From NCBI GenBank assembly GCA_900544605.1, contig UQVP01000014.1, forward strand, positions 1 through 27,115: a DNA stretch of 27,115 bases. The letters are read 5' to 3'. The notes beneath the pieces were generated by a model. That model did not search any database. It worked only from the letters and a program-made list of their open reading frames with translations, and had not been told where the DNA came from. The DNA comes from an uncultured Mycoplasmatota bacterium (lineage in GTDB: Bacteria > Bacillota_I > Bacilli_A > RF39 > UBA660). Below, one piece after another: positions 21,075 to 27,115 of this stretch (position 1 is the stretch's first letter; each line of letters starts with the position of its first letter). The translations under genes and the position numbers were made by a program.

Positions 21075-21756
21075 GTTTATATTCTCCTTCCTTGTAGTCT
21101 TTTAAAATACGACCTGAATCTAAGACGATTACTCTTTTTTTCATGGCATTAACAATTGTTGTATCATGAGTAACCATAATAATTGTTGTTCCTAATTTAT
21201 TGATTTCTTCTAGTACTTTCATAATTTCCATACTAGTTGTTTCATCCAAATTTCCTGTTGGTTCATCACAAATTAATAATTTTGGTTCATTAACAATAGC
21301 ACGTGCAATAGCAACACGTTGTTGTTCTCCTCCCGATAATTGTGTTGGGAAATTTTTAGCTCTACCTTTTAAACCAACCAACTCTAAAGCTTTTATAACT
21401 TTAGGATGAATTTCACTTTTAGAGTTTCCAAACACTTCTAAAGCAAAGGCAACATTTTCATATACTGTTAATTTTGGTAATAATTTATAATCTTGAAAAA
21501 CAACACCAAGTTTTCTTCTTAATTTATAAACTCTACTATTTCTTAACTTATTTACATCGATACCACCAACGATAATTTTTCCACTATCAGCTTTTTCCTC
21601 ACGATAAAGCATTTTTATTAAAGTACTTTTTCCACAACCAGTCGAACCGATAATAAAAACAAACTCACCTTTTTTGATATCTAAATTTAAATCATATATA
21701 GCTGTTACACCTGTTTTATAAGTTTTATTTACATTTCTCATTCTAATTAAATCCAT
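21061..21756 (-). CDS. ftsE: Cell division ATP-binding protein FtsE
   Basis: ABC-type ATPase of the FtsEX complex, on the cytoplasmic face of the membrane. The 231-residue protein has Walker A GSTGCGKST (G37-T45), Q-loop FQDYKLLP, signature LSGGEQQR, Walker B LLICDEPTGNLD and the H-loop MVTHD. The fit to FtsE is excellent, and the overlap with ftsX confirms it. AGAGGTG precedes the ATG. It lies 12 bp after yitT in the prfB-yitT-ftsE-ftsX operon; prfB-ftsE-ftsX is a common order in Firmicutes. Confidence 0.97.
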   Translation of the reverse strand: MDLIRMRNVNKTYKTGVTAIYDLNLDIKKGEFVFIIGSTGCGKSTLIKMLYREEKADSGKIIVGGIDVNKLRNSRVYKLRRKLGVVFQDYKLLPKLTVYENVAFALEVFGNSKSEIHPKVIKALELVGLKGRAKNFPTQLSGGEQQRVAIARAIVNEPKLLICDEPTGNLDETTSMEIMKVLEEINKLGTTIIMVTHDTTIVNAMKKRVIVLDSGRILKDYKEGEYKHEGI

Positions 21757-21768
21757 ATAACACCTCTT

Positions 21769-22653
21769 CTACTCTCCACCATATACCTCGTATGCATCAG
21801 TTACTAAGAAAAATGCATTAGGATCTATAGCGTGTATTCCTTCTTTAGCAATAAAATATTCTTTTGTTGGAATAATACACATAATAACTTTTTGATTATT
21901 ACCTGTATATCCTCCTCTTCCTTCTAATACCGTAACCCCATGAGATAAGTGATTCAATATAAATTTCTTAACACTTGTTTCGTTATCAGTTATTATATAG
22001 AAAGCTTTAGATTTAGATATTCCAAGCATTACTTTATCAGCCATAACACTTATAATATACATATTTATTAAAGAATAAATAAATTTTTCAAAACCAAAGA
22101 TAAATAAACTAATTAATATAATTAATCCATCTGTAAAAATCATGGCTTTACCCATTGAAGTTTTAAAGTATTTAGCAAATATTTGATTTAAAATATCTGT
22201 TCCTCCTGTTGTAAAACCTGATTTAAATATTAAACCTAAACCTATACCTGAAATAACAGCTCCAAAAACGATTTGAACAATTATTTCTGTATGTCCTAGA
22301 TTGACATATTGAACTAAGGGATTAGTTAACTCTACAAATAAAGGATACAACAAGGAACCTATTATAGAGTTTTTAGTTTCTTCTTTCCCTAGTAAAAATA
22401 AACTTAAGATAAGTAAAATTAAAGAACTTATTAAAATAATGATTGAAGGATTAATTCCTTTTGTTTTATTTAAAATAACACCAATTCCACCAACGCCATA
22501 TACAACATCATTAGGAAGTAAGAAAATATTAAAGGCAGAAGCAACAAGCATAATTCCTAAAAGAAATTGCGCATATCTAAGCATTCTTCCTTTTTTATAA
22601 ATAGCTTTCATAATAGAATTATCATCTATCTTATTTTTTCTTTTAAAAAACAT
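21769..22653 (-). CDS. YitT family membrane protein (DUF161 + DUF2179)
   Basis: 294 residues. About five membrane segments in residues 25-210 (for example FLLGIMLVASAFNIFLLPND, IIILISSLILLILSLFLLG, IVFGAVISGIGLGLIFKSGFTTGGTDI) are followed by a cytosolic ~80-residue DUF2179 domain (HGVTVLEGRGGYTGNNQKVIMCII, then IDPNAFFLVTDAYEVYGG). GGVGGIG and FTTGGTDI are family hallmarks. The family is common in Firmicutes, often in several copies; its function is not well established and a transport role is suspected. The ATG overlaps the prfB stop by one base (TAATG), so translation is coupled to prfB. The gene lies upstream of ftsEX in one operon. Confidence 0.9.
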   Translation of the reverse strand: MFFKRKNKIDDNSIMKAIYKKGRMLRYAQFLLGIMLVASAFNIFLLPNDVVYGVGGIGVILNKTKGINPSIIILISSLILLILSLFLLGKEETKNSIIGSLLYPLFVELTNPLVQYVNLGHTEIIVQIVFGAVISGIGLGLIFKSGFTTGGTDILNQIFAKYFKTSMGKAMIFTDGLIILISLFIFGFEKFIYSLINMYIISVMADKVMLGISKSKAFYIITDNETSVKKFILNHLSHGVTVLEGRGGYTGNNQKVIMCIIPTKEYFIAKEGIHAIDPNAFFLVTDAYEVYGGE

Positions 22654-23757
22654 TACTTCTTCACTTCCTTCAAACTAGCATTAATAAATAGATCTATATC
22701 CCCATCTAAAACTTTATCAACATTACTTGTTTCTACATTAGTCCTATGATCTTTTACCATAGAATATGGACACATAACATAACTTCTTATTTGAGAACCA
22801 AAGTTAATATCATTCTGATTTCCTTTTAGTTCTTTTAATTCATTATTCCTTTTTTCCATTTCCAATTGATAAAGCTTACTTTTTAATACTTCCATAGCTT
22901 TTTCTTTATTTTGTATTTGACTACGTTCGTTTTGACAAGTAACAACTATCTTAGTTGGAAAGTGAGTTATTCTTACAGCAGAATCAGTTGTATTAACGCC
23001 TTGTCCACCACAACCACTACTTCTATAAACATCAACCCTAATATCACTAGGATTTATTTCTATTTTAATATCACTATTTTCTATAAGTGGAGTTACATCA
23101 ATTGAAGCAAATGATGTATGTCTTCTAGCATTTGAATCAAACGGAGAAATTCTAACTAAACGATGAACTCCTTTTTCATTTTTTAAATATCCAAAAGCAT
23201 TCATCCCTTTAACAAACATTGTTAAACTTTTAATTCCAACTTCTTCTCCGGGTTGACTATCAATAACCTCAACTTTATAATTTTTCTTTTCACACCATCT
23301 TGTATACATACGATATAACATATTAGCCCAATCGCAAGCTTCTGTACCACCAGCACCAGAGTGAATTTCTACTATCGCATTTTCTTTATCATATGGTCCA
23401 GATAATAAAAGTAAAACCTCTACATCATCTATTTCATTTTTTATATTATTTATTTCATTAGATACGAGTTCTAAAAGTTCTTCATCATAAGAATTTTTTA
23501 ATTCTTCTACTATTTCAAAATTATTTGTTATTTTTTCTTTTAAATTTTTAACTTTATCAATAGTATTTTTTAAAGATTTTATATTAGAAATTACTCTTTC
23601 ACTCTCTCTTTTATCATCCCAAAAATTAGGTTCTTTCATCTTCAATTCAAGTTTTTCTATTTCTTTATTTTTAGAATCAAAGTCAAAGTAACCTCCATAA
23701 TTCTTGGATATGTTCTAGAAAATTATGATATATACTATATATTTCATTTAATTCCAT
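22653..23757 (-). CDS. prfB: Peptide chain release factor 2 (programmed +1 frameshift)
   Basis: RF2 releases the peptide at UAA and UGA. It is encoded in two frames. The first (ATG at 23755-23757, with GGAGG upstream) gives 24 residues, MELNEIYSIYHNFLEHIQEL then WRLL, up to a TGA at 23683-23685. A +1 shift at CTTTGAC then gives 343 more residues (DFDSKNKEIEKLELKMKEPNF...), 367 in all, the normal RF2 length. The stop-recognition SPF motif (VRISPFDSN, 204-206) and the GGQ peptidyl-hydrolysis motif (GCGGQGVN, 250-252) are present. The frameshift lets RF2 control its own level. An annotation starting inside the second frame would miss the N terminus. First gene of the yitT-ftsEX operon. Confidence 0.97.
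23682..23696 (-). promoter_or_regulatory. RF2 programmed frameshift site
   Basis: On the minus strand, an SD-like GGAGG (23692-23696) followed 3 nt later by CTTTGAC. This is the classic autoregulatory prfB signal, in which slow reading of UGA allows a +1 slip on CUU U. Confidence 0.95.
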
Positions 23758-23779
23758 ATCTATCCTCCAATACGATAAC

Positions 23780-23788
23780 ATTATACCA
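23780..23788 (-). promoter_or_regulatory. Extended -10 promoter of the prfB operon
   Basis: TGGTATAAT on the minus strand fits TGnTATAAT. The -35 region is poor, as is common with extended -10 promoters. The leader to the prfB ATG is about 15-20 nt. Confidence 0.6.
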
Positions 23789-23848
23789 CGAATATTGATT
23801 TTTTAAAATGGTTATTATTGGTTATAAGTAAAATCAGAAATTCTTAAT

Positions 23849-23876
23849 AAAAAAATATTCCTAAGAACATTTTTTT
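23849..23876 (-). terminator. Intrinsic terminator after yutD
   Basis: A 12-bp stem (23865-23876 with 23849-23860, one G.U) with a 4-nt loop, ending in T7 on the minus strand. It overlaps the yutD stop codon. Confidence 0.75.
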
Positions 23877-24145
23877 AAAACAAAATAGCGACAATCATAA
23901 GCACAATTTTCTTTAATATAAGTATCTAAATTATCAATGTTATTTATTTTTTTAAACATTTTATTTTCTTTATCACAAAATCCTTTTAGACGTAAATGAC
24001 CATATGACCAATCACCAACAATATAATCATAATCTTTAAAATAATCTGTAATTAAATTTTCTACTGCAGCCTTATCAAAACCATCTTTGTAATTATTAAT
24101 TAATTCATAATTTATATTTTCAAATGTATAATTCTTAGTTCTCAC
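23861..24145 (-). CDS. yutD: YutD family protein (DUF1027)
   Basis: A small protein of unsettled function found across Bacilli. The family block YDYIVGDWSYGHLRLKGF sits in the middle, followed by ENCAYDCRYFVLKK at the end. I take the GTG at 24143-24145 as start (94 residues). It has a GGATGGTGG stretch just upstream and gives a protein that begins near the family's usual start. The frame also extends to a TTG at 24160, which has no SD, and no in-frame ATG is available upstream. A TATAAT (24165-24170) lies about 20 nt upstream, so it may have its own promoter with a short leader. It follows yunB by about 50 bp; in Bacillus, yunB and yutD are also near each other. Confidence 0.9.
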   Translation of the reverse strand: MRTKNYTFENINYELINNYKDGFDKAAVENLITDYFKDYDYIVGDWSYGHLRLKGFCDKENKMFKKINNIDNLDTYIKENCAYDCRYFVLKKCS

Positions 24146-24194
24146 TTTACCACCATCCAATATTATTATATTTTATTTTTCAATTATTTACAAG

Positions 24195-24959
24195 TTATTG
24201 TGTTGGAATTGTAAGTGAATTAGAACTATTACTTATACCATTTAAATAATAATTAGGAACTGTTCCTTGTATTAATTTAAGTGCGATAGGAACACTATTT
24301 TGAATTTCTATTTTGTCAGTTGTAAGAGGTAAAATAACTTGTTCAACAAGCTTTATACTAATTCTTATTTCTATCAAAGCATTGTTGATTCCATAATTGG
24401 TAACTTGAGTAGTAATCTCACTTGTTATATCTCCAACCAAATTTATTTTGATAGGAATTTTAGGACCTAAATTTGAAAAAAAAGCATTTTCAAATACTAA
24501 ACCGCTAGGAATTTCAAATATTATACCTTGTTTTTTCTTTTTATCACTACTTATATAATCTATATCAAAATTTTTAATTGCTTCTACATCGCCTTCTTCT
24601 ATTTTTTTTAATTCTTTTTGAATTACAGTAGTAGTCTCAGTTAAAATACTATTTACAATCGAAGGATTAAAATCTATAGTATTTATTTGACCATTAGAAT
24701 CTTTTGTTATTAAAAATATTTCTTCAGATTTAATTTTGTTGGAAATATTTTTATTGATTGAAGAATTAATAACAAGGGTTGCTAATTTACGAGTCTCTAA
24801 TTCAGCATAATTCATAATAATTGGTGAGACTTTTTTATTAATAAATTTAAATATCATAACTAAAGATAATATTAACATAATTACTGTTAATATTATGATA
24901 TTAAACTTTTTATTCTTATCAAATAATATAATTTTTTTTCGTAAGTGTGCTTTTTTCAA
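24195..24959 (-). CDS. yunB: Sporulation protein YunB
   Basis: 254 residues. YunB is a mother-cell sporulation protein of the sigma-E regulon in Bacillus; mutants sporulate poorly and the molecular role is unclear. It has an N-terminal cytosolic stretch rich in Lys, one membrane helix (IIILTVIMLILSLVMIFKFI), then an extracytoplasmic domain with ELETRKLATLVINSSI, SVPIALKLIQGTVPNYYLNG and VTNYGINNALIEIRISIKL, all characteristic of the family. It starts with TTG (24957-24959) behind AGGTGAT. The rare start may keep its level low. It is divergent from the CBS-domain gene across 65 bp; I saw no convincing sigma-E promoter in that gap. Confidence 0.93.
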   Translation of the reverse strand: MKKAHLRKKIILFDKNKKFNIIILTVIMLILSLVMIFKFINKKVSPIIMNYAELETRKLATLVINSSINKNISNKIKSEEIFLITKDSNGQINTIDFNPSIVNSILTETTTVIQKELKKIEEGDVEAIKNFDIDYISSDKKKKQGIIFEIPSGLVFENAFFSNLGPKIPIKINLVGDITSEITTQVTNYGINNALIEIRISIKLVEQVILPLTTDKIEIQNSVPIALKLIQGTVPNYYLNGISNSSNSLTIPTQ

Positions 24960-25024
24960 TATATCACCTATTTAATATTATGAATATTTTTTATAAATAA
25001 GTTAAATATATTAATGGTGATTTT

Positions 25025-25477
25025 ATGAGAATAAAAGAAGTAGTTAATAAAAATATTATTGTTGGTGACGCTAATAATAGTATTGTAGAAATTTCTAATA
25101 TTATGAAAAAGCATAATATAGGTTTTTTACCTATATCTGACAACAAAAAAATAATTGGTGTTATAACAGATCGAGACATAGTTATTAATTGTATTAGTAA
25201 TAACTGTGACAACAATGAAAAGATAGGTTCTTATATTAATAGAAATATTATTCATGTTGATTGGAATAGAGAAATAAGTGATGCCTTAAACATAATGTCT
25301 AGAGAAAAAATAAAAAGAATACTCATCAGTAATAACATGAAATTAGTAGGGATTTTATCACTTTCTGATATTATTTCTTTAGATGAAAAAAAGGTTTTAA
25401 GTACTATTAAAACCATTTGGGAGATAACAGATAATAAAAGGAATATTGAACCTGAAATTGACGAATATTATTTATAG
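25025..25477 (+). CDS. Tandem CBS-domain protein
   Basis: 150 residues made almost entirely of two CBS motifs: the first around residues 8-62 (VGDANNSIVEISNIMKKHNI, then GVITDRDIV), the second around 72-125 (HVDWNREISDALNIMSREKI, then VGILSLSDII). A CBS pair forms a Bateman module that usually binds adenine nucleotides or S-adenosylmethionine and senses energy state. No catalytic domain is attached, so it is probably a regulatory or sensing subunit. GGTGAT lies 3 nt before the ATG, which is close. It is divergent from yunB and ends in a bidirectional terminator. In other Firmicutes similar stand-alone proteins are linked to stress or sporulation, but the partner here is unknown. Confidence 0.9.
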   Translation: MRIKEVVNKNIIVGDANNSIVEISNIMKKHNIGFLPISDNKKIIGVITDRDIVINCISNNCDNNEKIGSYINRNIIHVDWNREISDALNIMSREKIKRILISNNMKLVGILSLSDIISLDEKKVLSTIKTIWEITDNKRNIEPEIDEYYL

Positions 25478-25507
25478 AAAAACGATTCATTTTTTTGAAT
25501 CGTTTTT
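25478..25507. terminator. Bidirectional terminator between the CBS and small prepilin genes
   Basis: A 12-bp stem (25478-25489 with 25496-25507) with a T6 loop, flanked by A and T runs. It follows the stop of the plus-strand CBS gene and overlaps the stop of the minus-strand gene. Confidence 0.8.
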
Positions 25508-25811
25508 ATGATGATTTGCAAGTTCTATTTAACCATCCTATTTCAGAAAGTGTACTTTTATTTCCTGTAGCATCTTCTTCTGGCAATATATATGTGTTAT
25601 CGGTCGCTAGATTTTGTGCTGCTACTTTTATAAGTTCTATTTGTTTATCATGTAATTTTTGTTTATTATTTTTTATGGTATTACTAACAACAGGAATTAG
25701 TATTGATGTTAAAATTCCTATTATTACTAGTACACCCATTAGTTCTATTAACGTAAATGCTTTTCTCTTTTCCATTGCAAACTTCTTAATGGCGCTAATC
25801 ATATTCTTCAT
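25506..25811 (-). CDS. Small prepilin-like protein
   Basis: 101 residues. A class III signal peptide with an unusually long N-terminal stretch (MKNMISAIKKFAMEKRK) precedes AFTLIELMGVLVIIGILTSILIPVV (Ala at -1, Phe at +1, Glu at +5). A helical stalk follows (KQKLHDKQIELIKVAAQNLA), then a short tail ending in IGWLNRTCKSS with one Cys. It is short for a pilin, so it may be a pseudopilin or minor subunit rather than a structural pilin. I use the ATG at 25811 (AAGGTGGTG upstream); an ATG at 25775 would give a more usual leader but has only a weak SD. It lies 70 bp downstream of a large surface protein on the same strand, separated by a terminator. Confidence 0.85.
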   Translation of the reverse strand: MKNMISAIKKFAMEKRKAFTLIELMGVLVIIGILTSILIPVVSNTIKNNKQKLHDKQIELIKVAAQNLATDNTYILPEEDATGNKSTLSEIGWLNRTCKSS

Positions 25812-25848
25812 AACACCACCTTACCTGTCTTATATAATTTTACAATAT

Positions 25849-25878
25849 AAAAAAAGAAAAAGCAAGTAATCTTGCTTT
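25849..25878 (-). terminator. Terminator after the repeat surface protein
   Basis: An 8-bp stem AAAGCAAG/CTTGCTTT (25871-25878 with 25859-25866) with a 4-nt loop, followed on the minus strand by a T-rich tail. It directly precedes the gene's stop codon at 25879. Confidence 0.75.
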
Positions 25879-27115
25879 CTAATAACTATGAGTTTTTGTA
25901 CCACTACAGTTTCCTGCACTATCACATACAATTATAGCATAATCAATAGTGTATGGTCCAAAAGAAGTACTCAAATCATATGGATTATCATAAACATGTC
26001 CATTTGCATCACGATAACTAGATATTATTGATGATACGTTATGATGTATTGTTCTATTATCACCACTAATTGCAACATTACCATGACTTTTATAATATTC
26101 TATACGTTGTACAGCTGTGTTAACACTACACGCTACAGGATCAGTTTTGTAACCAGAAATACAAGTTGATCTATAAAGTGTTAATTTATTTGTTTCATCT
26201 TGAAAATTATCAGAGAATGTGAAACGTTGACATTTGTTGTAAGTCGCATCTGTTGGACAATTTTCTATTTTTGAAACACTAGGTGCTGTTTTATCAATTT
26301 TAATCGTCATCAAACTTGAAGAACTACAATTATTTAATCCATCACATGCTCTTATATAATAATTATATACACTTTCCCATGATATTGTCCAAGATGTACT
26401 ACTAGATGTAAATCCATTATTTGAATTATTATTTATCCAAGTAGAATTATCATGTGAATATTGATAATATACCCTTCCCACACCACTATCTGTTGATGAA
26501 TAATTCATTCTAACATTATTATTAGTCCATGTATTGCTTGTATATGTACCAACATTACTTTCATTATATAATCTTTGCCCTGTTATTGTTGGGATTGTTG
26601 GGGCCGTCTTATCTATTCTAATCCATGTTGATTTTTGTCCTGAACAATTTCCTGCTCTATCACACACATTAAAATAAGCTAATTCATTTCTTTCCGCTGA
26701 AAAAGGTGTTGATGTGACAATATTTCCATCTATTGAAGCATCTTCTTTTGTCCATTCTGGTTTTGATGGATAGGAATAATAAACATCTTGAAGTCCAGAA
26801 CCTTCTTCTGTTGTATTTAGTTTTACTGAAAAATCATAATTTACCCAATTACCTTTTGTTGGATTGTCTATACTTGTGATTACTGGTTTTTTTGTATCAT
26901 AGTAAACATTAACTGTTTTACTACATGTTGTTACATTCCCTGCTTCATCTTCGATATCAAAGCTTAAATTATCGTTTCTTAATTCTGTTCCATTTTCATT
27001 ATAAGTCTTGGTCTTATTTGACCCTTTCATCGGAGCTTTTGGAAGTCCATCACTTTTATCCTTTGACCCTGTTAAAACTATAGATACTCCTTCATTTGTC
27101 CATGTTGTATTTTCT
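25879..27115 (-). CDS. Large secreted/surface protein with Ig-like repeats, 5' end beyond window
   Basis: The frame is open to the right edge (over 410 residues), so only the C-terminal part is seen; there is no start within the window that would make it complete. About three repeats of ~100 residues carry a D(T/K)xxP linker (DTKKPVITS, DKTAPTIPT, DKTAPSVSK) and end in a CD(R/G/S)xxNC pair: CDRAGNC, CDGLNNC, CDSAGNC. The pattern is that of bacterial Ig-like (Big/OmpL47-type) surface repeats, with a probable disulfide per repeat. It is rich in Asn, Ser, Thr and Tyr, as exported surface proteins often are. No LPXTG or C-terminal membrane helix is present, so attachment must be N-terminal or through another protein. 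A prepilin-type N terminus beyond the window is possible. Confidence 0.8.
   Translation of the reverse strand, partial: ENTTWTNEGVSIVLTGSKDKSDGLPKAPMKGSNKTKTYNENGTELRNDNLSFDIEDEAGNVTTCSKTVNVYYDTKKPVITSIDNPTKGNWVNYDFSVKLNTTEEGSGLQDVYYSYPSKPEWTKEDASIDGNIVTSTPFSAERNELAYFNVCDRAGNCSGQKSTWIRIDKTAPTIPTITGQRLYNESNVGTYTSNTWTNNNVRMNYSSTDSGVGRVYYQYSHDNSTWINNNSNNGFTSSSTSWTISWESVYNYYIRACDGLNNCSSSSLMTIKIDKTAPSVSKIENCPTDATYNKCQRFTFSDNFQDETNKLTLYRSTCISGYKTDPVACSVNTAVQRIEYYKSHGNVAISGDNRTIHHNVSSIISSYRDANGHVYDNPYDLSTSFGPYTIDYAIIVCDSAGNCSGTKTHSY

Noticed and set aside
22653..23645. prfB as a 330-aa protein starting inside the second frame
   Set aside because: The true N terminus lies in another frame upstream; a CTTTGAC frameshift joins them to 367 aa, the normal RF2 length.
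1..27115. tRNA, rRNA, CRISPR arrays, IS elements, integrase or replication origin
   Set aside because: None recognised: no cloverleaf-like segment, no spaced direct-repeat array and no transposase or integrase motif.

Overview
The window is very A+T-rich DNA from a spore-forming, low-GC Firmicute, most likely an uncultured member of the Bacilli. The evidence is a Spo0A with tandem 0A boxes upstream, two alpha/beta-type SASP genes, YunB, and the Bacilli-type markers EzrA, FtsEX and YutD. TGA is a stop codon and Trp is TGG: prfB (RF2) is kept with its CTTTGAC programmed frameshift. This excludes the Mycoplasma code although the base composition is similar.

Layout. 1-328: the 5' part of a RhuM-family gene that runs off the left edge. 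458-9280 (minus): a scattered glycolytic cluster gapA / pgk / tpiA / gpmI. It is interrupted by a prepilin-like LamG protein, an unknown 159-aa protein, a YbhN-like membrane protein, spo0A and a lipid kinase. 9398-9964 (plus): clpP. 9979-13640 (minus): an accessory island with a Fic protein carrying a seven-helix membrane domain, its own promoter and a terminator-like leader hairpin, followed by a 610-aa protein with two HEPN-type RNxxAHG motifs. 13755-14373: two SASP genes, the second with a sigma-G-type promoter. 14399-17364: thiI and ezrA. 17464-18804 (plus): rpsD with a long leader, then an unknown gene. 18815-20167: a prepilin-like protein whose 3' end has codons resembling a diversity-generating retroelement variable region, preceded by a tiny transcription unit (consensus promoter, 19-aa reading frame containing a G9 tract, strong terminator). 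20175-23788 (minus): prfB-yitT-ftsE-ftsX operon. 23861-24959: yunB and yutD. 25025-25477 (plus): a two-CBS-domain protein. 25506-27115 (minus): a small prepilin-like protein and the C-terminal part of a large repeat-containing surface protein that runs off the right edge.

Most of the genes are housekeeping: glycolysis, cell division, translation and sporulation. The candidates for something new are the Fic + double-HEPN island, the homopolymer-containing microgene, and the prepilin protein with a codon-anomalous 3' end. Prepilin-like genes are scattered among housekeeping operons with no assembly machinery in the window. Functions are read from motifs and remembered family features; no database search was possible.
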